Below are positions 47,542 through 55,923 of a stretch of DNA of 64,000 nucleotides, in pieces. The translations under genes and the position numbers were made by a program. Positions within the stretch are counted from its first letter, which is position 1. Every line of letters starts with the position of its first letter. The DNA comes from Fidelibacterota bacterium (GTDB taxonomy: Bacteria > Fidelibacterota > Fidelibacteria > Fidelibacterales > Fidelibacteraceae). The notes under the pieces were generated by a model. It was not told the origin of the DNA, did not search any database, and was given only the letters and a program-made list of their open reading frames with translations. The stretch spans positions 86,206 through 150,205 of the forward strand of contig JAQULT010000001.1 in assembly GCA_028718545.1 (NCBI GenBank), written 5' to 3'.

Positions 47542-48425
47542 TGCGAATTCCCTTTATGCAGGCCATACAGTGCGGCAGGGTCCTGCTTTCGGACGGCGCC
47601 TGGGGCACTTTTCTGCAGGCAGAGGGCCTAAAGGCCGGCGAAAGCCCGGAATCGTGGAACCTGCTGCGGCCGGAAATTGTGAAGAAGATCGCCGAGTCCT
47701 ATATCGCAGCCGGTTCGGATATGATCGAAACCAATACTTTCGGAGGCTGCCGTTATAATTTACGGCAATACGGGCTCGCGGAAAAAAGCTATGAACTGAA
47801 CAAAGCCGGCGCTCTGCTCTCACGGCAGGCTGCGGGAGATGAACACTGGGTACTGGGTTCCGTGGGTCCATCCGGTACCATTCTGATGACCGGAGAAATC
47901 GCCGAAGATGCGCTGTACGAGGATTTCCTTGTCCAGATGACGGGACTCATTGACGGCGGCGTGGACGCGATCTGCCTGGAAACCTTTTCCGCACTGGATG
48001 AGGCGGAACTTGCCATTCAGGCGGCCCGCGTGACCGGACTGCCGCTGATCTGCACCTTTACCTTCGAAAAAGGTTTTTCCATGATGGGCGTTACACCGGA
48101 AGCCTATGCGGAAAAAATGATGGAACTGGGAATTGATGTGCTCGGCACGAACTGCGGGAACGGACTAGAGGGAATGCGTGATATCGTAAAACGGATACGC
48201 ACGGTGGCTCCGGGATACCCTGTTCTGGTGCACGCCAATGCCGGATTGCCGAAACTCCAGGGGACGGAAATGTTCTATCCCGAAACCCCGGAAGCAATGG
48301 CTGCTGCGCTTCCGGATATCATTGCCGCCGGAGCAACGCTTGTCGGTGGCTGCTGCGGCACTACACCGGAACATATCCGGGCAATGAAAAATGTGCTGGG
48401 AAATAAGTGTGGGAGGACACAATAA
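47538..48425 (+). CDS. homocysteine S-methyltransferase family protein
   Basis: A 295-residue single-domain methyltransferase like the N-terminal homocysteine-binding module of MetH or betaine-homocysteine methyltransferase. The zinc cysteines are in GTNCGNGLEG and in GGCCGTTPEHIRAM. The N-terminal part has LLSDGAWGTFLQ and GSDMIETNTFGG. The methyl donor is not evident; S-methylmethionine, betaine or a corrinoid protein are candidates. AAGGAG precedes the ATG, which overlaps the transporter stop. It overlaps the ElbB start by one base. Confidence 0.9.
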   Translation: MMRIPFMQAIQCGRVLLSDGAWGTFLQAEGLKAGESPESWNLLRPEIVKKIAESYIAAGSDMIETNTFGGCRYNLRQYGLAEKSYELNKAGALLSRQAAGDEHWVLGSVGPSGTILMTGEIAEDALYEDFLVQMTGLIDGGVDAICLETFSALDEAELAIQAARVTGLPLICTFTFEKGFSMMGVTPEAYAEKMMELGIDVLGTNCGNGLEGMRDIVKRIRTVAPGYPVLVHANAGLPKLQGTEMFYPETPEAMAAALPDIIAAGATLVGGCCGTTPEHIRAMKNVLGNKCGRTQ

Positions 48426-49090
48426 TGAAACCGGTTGCTGTAATTTTATCGGGCTGCGGCCGCGCCGACGGCAGCGAGATCCACGAATCCGTATTTACCT
48501 TGCTGGCGCTGAGCCGCCGTAAGGCGGCCTTTCGCATTTATGCGCCGAACCGCGATCAGGCGCGGGTAATCAACCATTTTACGGGAGAAGAAAGCGGAGA
48601 ATCCCGAAATATTCTGGTCGAAGCTGCCCGTATCGCCCGGGGCAATATTCTTCCGCTTTCGGAAATGCACATTCAGGATGTATCGGCCATTATTCTGCCT
48701 GGCGGACAGGGTGCCTCTCTGAATTTTTGGGATTATTTTCACCAGGGGATCCGCGCTGAAGTTGATTCGGATATGGAACGCGTTCTGAGCGAAGCCTTGC
48801 GGGCACGCATGCCGCTGGGATTTATTTGCATCGCACCGGTCCTGGCTGCCAGGATCGCAAAGATCACGGGAAAATCGCTTTTACTGACAATCGGTAAAGA
48901 CCCGGAGACCGCCGCAGACATCGAGGCGCTGGGCTGCCGGCATCAATTATCCGAAGTCCATGAATGCGTGGTCGATGCCGAAAACCGCGTTGTATCAACC
49001 GCAGCATATATGTCTGCCCGAACCCTTGCCGAATGCAACAGCGGGATCGAAGCACTGGTCAATGCGGTTTGCGAAATGGCAGAACAATAA
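48425..49090 (+). CDS. elbB: ElbB/ES1-family DJ-1-like protein
   Basis: A 221-residue class I glutamine amidotransferase-like protein of the ElbB (isoprenoid biosynthesis glyoxalase, ES1) group. The N-terminus PVAVILSGCGRADGSEIHE is characteristic, as is ILPGGQGASLNFWDY. The nucleophile-elbow Cys is in GFICIAPVLAA. E. coli ElbB is about 217 residues and has weak glyoxalase activity; its main role is unclear. The ATG at 48425 has GGGAGGA upstream and shares a base with the preceding stop. The gene ends 45 bp before repeat arm B. Confidence 0.92.
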   Translation: MKPVAVILSGCGRADGSEIHESVFTLLALSRRKAAFRIYAPNRDQARVINHFTGEESGESRNILVEAARIARGNILPLSEMHIQDVSAIILPGGQGASLNFWDYFHQGIRAEVDSDMERVLSEALRARMPLGFICIAPVLAARIAKITGKSLLLTIGKDPETAADIEALGCRHQLSEVHECVVDAENRVVSTAAYMSARTLAECNSGIEALVNAVCEMAEQ

Positions 49091-49134
49091 TTTTTTTATT
49101 AAAATACAGGATTCAAGAAGAATTTATTGATGAT

Positions 49135-49729
49135 TTGACTCAAATAATTTGACTAAAAATAATTGACTCAAAACGTAAACTCCCAGCGCTCAGCGTTCTA
49201 AGCTCAAAGTTCAAGGTTCAAGGTTCAAAAGAATGTCGAACTGTCTGGCTTTCGAGTTGTCGAGACGTCGAGAACAAAAACAATATCCATTATATCCTGT
49301 CTAAAAACGTCCTGTATATCCTGTCCCATGGGGATCCCTTTGGGATTATCCTGTCAAAGAAAGCTATCCTGTATATCCCGTCCCACGGGGATCCCTACGG
49401 GATTATCCTGTCTAGAAGAACGTTGAGTTGTCGAGTTGTCGAGGCGTCGAGAACAAAAACAATATCCCTTATATTTTATCTAATTAACATCCTGTATATC
49501 CTGTCCCATGGGGATCCCTTTGGGATTATCCTGTCAAAGAAAACTATCCTGTATATCCAGTCCCAAAGGGATCCCTCCGGGATGATCCTGTCTAAAGAAC
49601 ATCCGGGTATCCTGTCTAAAACTATCCCGTTCATCGCGGGCAAAAAAACTCCGGAAACCTGCCAAAACCGCAAAACAATCAATAACTGCCGTGCCATGAA
49701 CTCATAACTCATAACATATCTCATCTCCG
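49135..49729. repeat. inverted-repeat arm B with internal 180-bp duplication
   Basis: The 692-bp gap 49091-49782 contains no credible gene. It is the mirror of arm A: 49429-49708 is the 280-bp block identical to the reverse complement of 41801-42080, and 49135-49260 matches about 42155-42280. Arm B is longer because a segment of about 180 bp (from about 49257) is repeated at about 49437. In both copies CGTCGAGAACAAAAACAATA is followed by CCTGTATATCCTGTCCCATG. It starts with TGACTCA-type heptamers just after the elbB stop and ends about 50 bp before mnmA. Confidence 0.92.
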
Positions 49730-49782
49730 CTTCTGCCAAAAAAAACACTTACCTTCTTTCCGGAATATTGTTACCTTTCCGC

Positions 49783-50889
49783 ATGGTTGGAAAACGTGAT
49801 ATTCTGGTGGGTATGAGCGGCGGGCTCGACAGCTCGGTCGCAGTATATCTGCTGCAGAAAGCTTCCTATAAAGTTACCGGAGTCACCTTCCGTCTGACGG
49901 GTCCCGGCATCGGCGGCAGCGGCAAACAATCCAATGTCGTTGACCGCGCGGCAAAGGTCTGCGAACGCTTCGGGATCGAACATATTGTCGCCGATCACCA
50001 GGCGGATTTCGAGTCCTGTGTGATCCGTTATTTTTCGGATGCTTATTTCGAAGGTCTGACACCCAATCCCTGTGTGCAATGCAATCGGGAGATCAAGTGG
50101 CGGGCGCTTAGCAAACTTGCGGATGAACGCGGGATTCCCCTGATCGCAACCGGACATTATGCCCGAATTGAAAAACGCGGCAAACAGCGCTTGCTGCTCA
50201 AGGGAAAAGACGGACTCAAAGATCAGTCTTATTTTTTATGGCGCCTCGGTCAGGCCGATCTGGCACGGACCGTTTTCCCGCTCGGCGAACGGCATAAAAG
50301 TGAAATTGCGGGGATCGCAGAAGAACTCGGATTGGAACAGGCCCGTCAACCCGAAAGTCAGGATATCTGTTTTATTCCAGATAATGACTACAAGTCCTTT
50401 CTTGAAATATACGATCCCGAAAGGATCCGGAAGATCGGGGAAGGCGATTTTATCGATATGCAGGGGCGTGTAATCGGACGGCATAAGGGTTTTTACCGTT
50501 TTACCGTCGGTCAGCGGAAAGGACTGGGCATCGCGCAGGGCGAACCGGTCTATGTGCGTGCCATTATTCCGGAACGTAATGCCGTACAGATCGGGACCCG
50601 CCTGGATTCGGAAAATCTCGGCTGTATAGTTGCGAACTGTAACTGGATCGCTTCGGCAACTCCGAGTGAAAATCTCGACTGCAGCATTAAGGTACGTTAC
50701 CGGAGCAAGGGGGTCCGGGCGCGCATCGAACCGCTGGGCTCCGGGAGATATCATGTCTTTTTCGGAGAACCCGTTCATGCGGTGACCCCCGGGCAATCCG
50801 CCGTATTCTACGACGGTGACATCGTCATCGGCGGCGGCATTATTCAAATCAACAGACAGGAGGTTAGCGGAAATGAAAATAACCGTTAA
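49783..50889 (+). CDS. mnmA: tRNA-specific 2-thiouridylase MnmA
   Basis: MnmA thiolates U34 of tRNAs for Lys, Glu and Gln. The product of about 368 residues has the PP-loop GMSGGLDSSVAVYLLQ, the catalytic Cys pair in NPCVQCNREIKW and ESQDICFIPDNDY, and a C-terminal beta domain. The ATG at 49783 fits the family start; there is no strong ribosome site, and a TTG at 49768 is an alternative. It begins the plus-strand run after repeat arm B and overlaps panB by 17 nt. Confidence 0.96.
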   Translation: MVGKRDILVGMSGGLDSSVAVYLLQKASYKVTGVTFRLTGPGIGGSGKQSNVVDRAAKVCERFGIEHIVADHQADFESCVIRYFSDAYFEGLTPNPCVQCNREIKWRALSKLADERGIPLIATGHYARIEKRGKQRLLLKGKDGLKDQSYFLWRLGQADLARTVFPLGERHKSEIAGIAEELGLEQARQPESQDICFIPDNDYKSFLEIYDPERIRKIGEGDFIDMQGRVIGRHKGFYRFTVGQRKGLGIAQGEPVYVRAIIPERNAVQIGTRLDSENLGCIVANCNWIASATPSENLDCSIKVRYRSKGVRARIEPLGSGRYHVFFGEPVHAVTPGQSAVFYDGDIVIGGGIIQINRQEVSGNENNR

Positions 50890-51667
50890 GACGTTACAAA
50901 AAATGAAAGAACAGGGGAAAAAGATCAGCGCACTGACGGCTTACGATACCCTTTTTGCCGCTTATCTTGACCGGGCCGGTATCGATGTGATCCTGGTCGG
51001 CGACAGCGCCGGCATGGTTGTGGCCGGCTATGAGAGCACCGTCCCCGTGACCATGGAACAGATGATCTATCACGCCCAATGCGCAAAACGGGGTGTAAAA
51101 AATGCCCTGCTGGTCGTGGATATGCCTTTTATGAGCTATCAGGTCAGCCCGGAAGACGCTCTTCGGAATGCCGGGCGTCTTCTGAAGGAAGGCGGCGCCG
51201 AAGCGGTAAAACTGGAAGGCGGGAAAACGGTTGCCGCTCAGATTCGGACCTGCGTGGAAGCCGGAATCCCGGTCATGGGGCATCTTGGAATGACGCCGCA
51301 AAGCGTGAATATGTTCGGAGGCTTTAAAACGCAGGGGAAAACGAGCGAAGAAGCGAAAAAGATCAAGGAAGATGCTCTTGCCGTTCAGGAAGCCGGCGCA
51401 TTTTCACTGGTCATGGAAAAGGTCCCCGCACTTTTGGCCAAAGAGATCAGTGAAATGCTGAAGATCCCGACCATCGGTATCGGTGCGGGAGCAGATACGG
51501 ACGGCCAGATCCTGGTCACTCAGGATATGTTGGGCATGTTCGAAGAATTTAAACCAAAATTTGTCCGCCTCTATGCAAACCTGGCGGAAGAGATAAGTAA
51601 AGCGGCAGGCCAATATGCCGAAGATGTGCGCAAGGGCGCTTTCCCGTCTGATGAAGAGAGTTATTAA
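50873..51667 (+). CDS. panB: 3-methyl-2-oxobutanoate hydroxymethyltransferase
   Basis: The first pantothenate-pathway enzyme, transferring a hydroxymethyl group from methylene-tetrahydrofolate to 2-oxoisovalerate. From the ATG at 50873 the product is 264 residues, equal to E. coli PanB, with SALTAYDTLFA, VGDSAGMVVAGYEST, KLEGG and PVMGHLGMTPQSVN. CAGGAGG precedes the start inside the end of mnmA. It is followed directly by panC and, after a short gap, by panD. Confidence 0.97.
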   Translation: MKITVKTLQKMKEQGKKISALTAYDTLFAAYLDRAGIDVILVGDSAGMVVAGYESTVPVTMEQMIYHAQCAKRGVKNALLVVDMPFMSYQVSPEDALRNAGRLLKEGGAEAVKLEGGKTVAAQIRTCVEAGIPVMGHLGMTPQSVNMFGGFKTQGKTSEEAKKIKEDALAVQEAGAFSLVMEKVPALLAKEISEMLKIPTIGIGAGADTDGQILVTQDMLGMFEEFKPKFVRLYANLAEEISKAAGQYAEDVRKGAFPSDEESY

Positions 51668-52564
51668 ATGGAACGTATTCAGAATATACGGCAAATGCAG
51701 GAGAGAGCCGAATCCCTGCGGCTTTCCGGGAAACGCATCGCTTTTGTCCCGACCATGGGCTATCTGCACGAGGGACATTTGTCCCTGATCGATGCCGCGG
51801 CGGACTGCGATATCATTATCGTTTCGATCTTTGTCAATCCCACCCAATTCGGACCGGGGGAAGATTTTGAAAGCTATCCGCGGGATCTGGAACGGGATAT
51901 TGCGCTGGCCGAAGGACGAGGTGCGCATATTGTTTTCCATCCCTCCGCCCTGGATATGTACGGCGGCGATCCGCTGACCGGCGTTGAGGTCGCATCGATC
52001 ACGGAAGTCCTCTGCGGTGCCAGCCGAAAAGGTCATTTCCGCGGCGTGACAACGGTGCTGACCAAGCTCTTTCATATCGTCAAACCGCATGTGGCAGTCT
52101 TCGGACAAAAAGACGCCCAGCAGGCAGCCGTAGTGCTGAAGATGGTGGAAGACCTGAATATGGATATCCGGATCCGCATAGCGCCGATCGTTCGGGAAAG
52201 CGACGGACTGGCGATGAGTTCGCGGAATGTGCGACTGGAAGCGGAAGACCGCAAAAATGCCGCCCGGCTTTCGCAGATCCTGTTCGGCATTCGGGATGTA
52301 TTCGCTAATGGAGAGCCCCTGGATAAATTACTGGAAGAGGGCCGTGCGGCCATCCGGAAAATCCCCGGCGCAAGTCTGGAATACCTCGAAGCCCGCAGCT
52401 ATCCGGAATTGCAAGCGCTTAAGAACAAGGATTCCGATGCAAATATCCTGATCGCTCTTGCCGCCCGCTTTGGGAAAGTCAGGCTGATCGATAATGTTTT
52501 GATCCCCGGGGAAAGCGGGAGAAAAGAACATGAGAAAGCACCGGGGGAGAGAAACGCTTTATGA
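51668..52564 (+). CDS. panC: pantothenate synthetase
   Basis: PanC joins pantoate and beta-alanine with ATP. The 298-residue product shows the HIGH-type motif in FVPTMGYLHEGHLSLID, then FVNPTQFGPGEDFESYPRD, GQKDAQQ, and the KMSKS-like MSSRN in LAMSSRNVRL. It starts at the base after the panB stop. The last 20 or so residues are charged and variable. Confidence 0.97.
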   Translation: MERIQNIRQMQERAESLRLSGKRIAFVPTMGYLHEGHLSLIDAAADCDIIIVSIFVNPTQFGPGEDFESYPRDLERDIALAEGRGAHIVFHPSALDMYGGDPLTGVEVASITEVLCGASRKGHFRGVTTVLTKLFHIVKPHVAVFGQKDAQQAAVVLKMVEDLNMDIRIRIAPIVRESDGLAMSSRNVRLEAEDRKNAARLSQILFGIRDVFANGEPLDKLLEEGRAAIRKIPGASLEYLEARSYPELQALKNKDSDANILIALAARFGKVRLIDNVLIPGESGRKEHEKAPGERNAL

Positions 52565-52592
52565 GCGCAATTGCCGGCTTCGCACGATTTAC

Positions 52593-52621
52593 TTGAAATC
52601 CTGCATTTAATGTTATATTAT
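52593..52621 (+). promoter_or_regulatory. putative promoter of panD
   Basis: TTGAAA (52593-52598) and TATTAT (52616-52621) lie 17 bp apart in the 84-bp gap between panC and panD, giving an inferred start shortly before the panD ribosome site. panD and the genes after it may therefore be transcribed separately as well as with panBC. Confidence 0.45.
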
Positions 52622-52648
52622 TAGCTATGTGAAAAATCACAGGAGTAT

Positions 52649-53011
52649 ATGAAAAGACGCATTTTACATGCCAAGATTCATCGGGCTACCGTCAGTGACG
52701 CAAATCTGCATTATACCGGCAGTATCTCAGTGCCGGAGGATTTGATGCAGGCGGCGGACATAATTGAATACGAACAGGTACAGGTAGTAAATATCAATAA
52801 CGGGGCACGTTTTGAGACCTATGTGATCCGGGCGGAAGCCGGAAGCCGGAATATTACTTTGAACGGCGCCGCAGCCCGGCTGGCTCAAATCGGAGACCGC
52901 ATTATCATCATGTCCTATGTGGATCTTGAACTGCAGGAGATCGCAACACACCGTCCCTGCATTTTGGTTCTGGATGAGAATAATACGATAGTCAACCGGA
53001 TCGGAGGCTAA
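52649..53011 (+). CDS. panD: aspartate 1-decarboxylase
   Basis: PanD makes beta-alanine for pantothenate synthesis. The 120-residue proenzyme self-cleaves between Gly24 and Ser25 (HYTGSISV) to form its pyruvoyl group. Other motifs are VNINNGARFETYVI, GAAARL and GDRIIIMSY. It completes panBCD. It is joined without a gap to the uridylyltransferase-like gene. Confidence 0.97.
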   Translation: MKRRILHAKIHRATVSDANLHYTGSISVPEDLMQAADIIEYEQVQVVNINNGARFETYVIRAEAGSRNITLNGAAARLAQIGDRIIIMSYVDLELQEIATHRPCILVLDENNTIVNRIGG

Positions 53012-53752
53012 ATGACGCAGCGACTGGCGACGCTGATCCTGGCAGCCGGCAAGGGCACGCGAATGAAATCCGACCTGCCCAAGGTCCTGCATAAGGTACT
53101 TGGCGAAAGCATGGTCTCTCGTGTTGTGAACACTGCGGAAAAGGCCGGCAGCTCTGACACTATCGTCGTGATCGGACATAAAAAAGAATTGGTAGAGCAG
53201 GAACTCAGCGGACGCGCAGTCCGCTTTGCAGTACAGGAACAACAGCTGGGAACAGGCCATGCGGTCATGATGGCGGAACCGCTGCTGAAGGACTTTCGCG
53301 GCGATGTACTGGTCCTGGCCGGCGATGTACCCTTATTAAGAGCGGAAACCCTGAAAAAACTCCTGAACACGCATCGCGGAGACAAGGCCGACGCAACGGT
53401 ATTGAGTGCCATCTTTGAAAATCCGAAGGGATACGGACGCATTGTGCGGACTGCAGACGGGCATTATTCGCACTCGGTGGAGGAAAAGGATGCCGACGAG
53501 GAGATCCGCAAGATTCCTGAGATCAATTCGGGCATTTACGTGTTCCGGGCGGAATTATTGTTCCATTATTTACATTTTATCGGAACCGAAAACGCGCAAG
53601 GAGAGTATTATTTGACAGATGTTCTTCCCCTGATGCGAAAGGACCGCAAACGCATTGCGCTTCAGGTGGCGGAAGATCCGGACGAGATACAGGGGGTAAA
53701 CACGGTCGAACAGCTTTCCGCGGCCGAAGAAAAATTAAGGACAGGATTATGA
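53012..53752 (+). CDS. GlmU-type nucleotidyltransferase, uridylyltransferase domain only
   Basis: A 246-residue NTP transferase with the pyrophosphorylase signature LILAAGKGTRMKSDLPKVL, then QEQQLGTGHAVMMA and LAGDVPLL, and YYLTD near the end. It matches the N-terminal half of GlmU (GlcNAc-1-P uridylyltransferase). It stops where the left-handed beta-helix acetyltransferase should begin, so GlcN-1-P acetylation must be done by another protein, or the substrate differs. Its stop overlaps the next start (ATGA). Confidence 0.88.
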   Translation: MTQRLATLILAAGKGTRMKSDLPKVLHKVLGESMVSRVVNTAEKAGSSDTIVVIGHKKELVEQELSGRAVRFAVQEQQLGTGHAVMMAEPLLKDFRGDVLVLAGDVPLLRAETLKKLLNTHRGDKADATVLSAIFENPKGYGRIVRTADGHYSHSVEEKDADEEIRKIPEINSGIYVFRAELLFHYLHFIGTENAQGEYYLTDVLPLMRKDRKRIALQVAEDPDEIQGVNTVEQLSAAEEKLRTGL

Positions 53753-54258
53753 AACGTATCCTCACCATGATTCTAAGCGCATCACTGGCACTCTTGCCGC
53801 TTTTCGGGCAATTTGCCGACCGGATCCCGGAATTCAGCCGCCAGGGACTGGGTTACGACCTGTCAGGCTCACAATCCAGCGCGGCCTTCCTGGATTGGTC
53901 CAAATGGCAGATGCGGCATTCCGTTTCGATGAGCATGGGTGCCTCCGCTTTGGGCAATGCTTCCTATCTGACCTATCACAATCAGTTTTATATGCCACTG
54001 AGCTCCCGTTTGTCCTTTTACGGGAATATGTACTGGCAGCTGCAGACCCATGCTTCCAATCCGGTGCTGCAGCGCATCAACAGCCCCGCGGGCTCCGTGT
54101 ATTTTGACGCCAATTTCCAATACCGGCTCGGCGAGAATTCCGCGATCAGCCTGGGTATTTCCCACTATCCTCTGGAATACGGATATTACGGCTATTCTCC
54201 CTATTATTCTCCTTATTACCGCATGATGCAGGGAAGGCCGGGAGGGATGTGGCCATAG
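53749..54258 (+). CDS. conserved secreted protein of unknown function
   Basis: A 169-residue protein with a clear signal peptide (about 1-20, ending LPLFGQ). The body is rich in aromatic residues, with alternating patterns suggesting outer membrane beta-strands (SLGISHYPLEYGYYGYSPYY near the end). The C-terminus is a Tyr/Pro/Gly-rich tail. I do not recognise a family. It is coupled to the nucleotidyltransferase and overlaps the LytR_C gene, so envelope biogenesis is a reasonable positional guess. Confidence 0.65.
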   Translation: MKRILTMILSASLALLPLFGQFADRIPEFSRQGLGYDLSGSQSSAAFLDWSKWQMRHSVSMSMGASALGNASYLTYHNQFYMPLSSRLSFYGNMYWQLQTHASNPVLQRINSPAGSVYFDANFQYRLGENSAISLGISHYPLEYGYYGYSPYYSPYYRMMQGRPGGMWP

Positions 54259-54740
54259 ACGCGAAATTGCTAAACCGTATACTGAATGTCCTGATCATCT
54301 TAATCCTGGTTTTGGTTGGATTCTTTGCTTATTCCGCTCTGGTGGACCGCCCGGCCCGTTTACGGGAATTTGCCCAAAGTGAAATTTCACGGGATGTCCC
54401 CGATATGCGCACGGCGGCACAAAGCGAAAAGGAATCCCTGCATATTGTTGTACGGATACTGAATGGCTGCGGTGTGAGCGGTGTTGCCTATAAATTGCGG
54501 GAATACCTTCTTACCCAGGGTTTTGATGTTGTTGAAACGACAAATGCCGAGCATTTCAATTACGATAAGACCATCATTTATCTCCATCGGAACGATTTTC
54601 AGGTGGCAAAACAGGTCAGCGACAAGCTGCGGATGCCGAACAACCCTTTCCTGGATAACCGCACTCCCGATTATCCCTGCGATGTCACGATCGTGATCGG
54701 AAAGGACTATCAAACGCTTCCGCCCTTTTCCAATGAATAG
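54249..54740 (+). CDS. membrane-anchored LytR_C-domain protein
   Basis: A 163-residue protein with one N-terminal transmembrane helix (about 10-30) and a LytR/CpsA C-terminal-type domain (about 65-155). Its signature runs IVVRILNGCGVSGVAYKLRE, then GFDVVETTNAEHF. The domain occurs in envelope proteins but has no assigned reaction. The start is GTG at 54249 inside the previous gene. The next gene, rsfS, is 27 bp on; LytR_C-rsfS neighbours recur in several phyla. Confidence 0.82.
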   Translation: MAIDAKLLNRILNVLIILILVLVGFFAYSALVDRPARLREFAQSEISRDVPDMRTAAQSEKESLHIVVRILNGCGVSGVAYKLREYLLTQGFDVVETTNAEHFNYDKTIIYLHRNDFQVAKQVSDKLRMPNNPFLDNRTPDYPCDVTIVIGKDYQTLPPFSNE

Positions 54741-54767
54741 ATCAAGGATTAAACATAAAGGATTTGC

Positions 54768-55145
54768 ATGACAAAACGCGCAATTGCGAAGGAAAAAGAC
54801 ACATCCCATGATTTGGCAAAGGCAATATCGGAACTGGCAATGGAAAAAAAGGCCGAGGATGTTGTCATTATGGACATGCGCGAAATAGCCGGATTTACCG
54901 ACTATTTTGTGATCATGACCGGAAACAGCGATATCCACATTAAAACTCTCAGCGACCATATTGAAAAGGAAATGAGCCGCCATAAGGTCAGGATCTGGCA
55001 TAAGGAAGGCTATGAGAACCTTAAATGGGTCCTGATGGATTATATCGATGTGGTCGTGCATATCTTCGATTCGCAAACCCGCGCTTATTACGATCTGGAG
55101 ACCCTCTGGTCTGACGCACAAAAGATCCTTGTCCGCGATGCCTGA
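54768..55145 (+). CDS. rsfS: ribosomal silencing factor RsfS
   Basis: RsfS binds L14 of the 50S subunit and blocks subunit joining in starvation. The 125-residue product has the DUF143 core: DLAKAISELAMEKKAEDVV, FTDYFVIMTGNSDIH, WVLMDYIDVVVHIF and YYDLETLWSDA. Length and motifs are standard. Confidence 0.95.
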   Translation: MTKRAIAKEKDTSHDLAKAISELAMEKKAEDVVIMDMREIAGFTDYFVIMTGNSDIHIKTLSDHIEKEMSRHKVRIWHKEGYENLKWVLMDYIDVVVHIFDSQTRAYYDLETLWSDAQKILVRDA

Positions 55146-55202
55146 TTCCTGCGTCCGGATTTCCTTTCCCGGAAACGATCCTCTTTTCTTCTCAATATCC
55201 GC

Positions 55203-55231
55203 TTGAATATTGCTGAAATATTATGTATTTT
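55203..55231 (+). promoter_or_regulatory. putative promoter of grpE-dnaJ
   Basis: TTGAAT (55203-55208) and TATTTT (55226-55231), 17 bp apart, lie in the 139-bp gap before grpE. I see no CIRCE element (TTAGCACTC-N9-GAGTGCTAA) there, so HrcA control is not supported. Confidence 0.3.
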
Positions 55232-55284
55232 TACTTTCTTTACGGGTAAGGGAAGGGCTGTTCACAACATCAAGGAGACAACGC

Positions 55285-55911
55285 ATGAGTGATGAGAAAA
55301 ATACGCTGACGCCGGAAAAGGAGCAAACTGCAGAACAACCCGTAGATCAAGAAAAAAAAGAACTCCAAAGCCATGAAAAGTCCGGCGAAAAAAAAGCAAA
55401 AAGCGCTTCCGCGAAGAAAGAAAAAAGTACAAAAACGACCTTGAGTCCGAAAGAGATCGATCAGCTGATCCTTGAAAATGCGGACCTGAAAACGCAATGC
55501 AGGGAAACCCGGGACAATTTTCTTCTGCTTGCGGCGGAATTCGAGAATTTTAAGAAGCGTACGACCAAGGACCAGCTTCGTGCGCGGGAATTTTATAAGG
55601 AAAGCCTTTTACTGGACCTTCTGCCGGTGCTTGACGATATCGAGCGGGCCATGAAACACCACGGCGAAGATGAGACCGGGAAGGCATTTTCGCTGATCTT
55701 TACACAGCTGCTGACATATCTGGCAAGATATGAGGTTCTTCCCTTTGATGCTGTGGGGAGCGATTTTGATCCCGACAAGCATGATGCCATGATGACACGC
55801 AGTGAAGCGGATAAAAAGAACAATACAGTGCTGGAGGAATTTCAGAAAGGCTACATGATCGGCAACAAGATCCTCCGGCATGCCCGGGTCGTTGTCAATA
55901 TAACCGAATAA
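55285..55911 (+). CDS. grpE: nucleotide exchange factor GrpE
   Basis: A co-chaperone that releases ADP from DnaK. From the ATG at 55285 (AAGGAGA at 7 nt) the product is 208 residues. It has an acidic and lysine-rich N-terminal tail (about 1-65), a long coiled-coil with RDNFLLLAAEFENFKKRT, and the C-terminal beta domain with FDPDKHDAMM and GYMIGNKILRHARVVV. dnaJ follows after 12 bp; dnaK is not in the window. Confidence 0.95.
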   Translation: MSDEKNTLTPEKEQTAEQPVDQEKKELQSHEKSGEKKAKSASAKKEKSTKTTLSPKEIDQLILENADLKTQCRETRDNFLLLAAEFENFKKRTTKDQLRAREFYKESLLLDLLPVLDDIERAMKHHGEDETGKAFSLIFTQLLTYLARYEVLPFDAVGSDFDPDKHDAMMTRSEADKKNNTVLEEFQKGYMIGNKILRHARVVVNITE

Positions 55912-55923
55912 TTCAAGAGCAAT

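Noticed and set aside
41787..49729. Inverted-repeat segment as a composite transposon
   Set aside because: No transposase or integrase gene lies inside or in the arms, no flanking target duplication was seen, and the cargo is housekeeping metabolism. A duplicated intergenic repeat explains it better.
55146..55284. CIRCE operator upstream of grpE
   Set aside because: I looked for TTAGCACTC-N9-GAGTGCTAA and found no convincing match.
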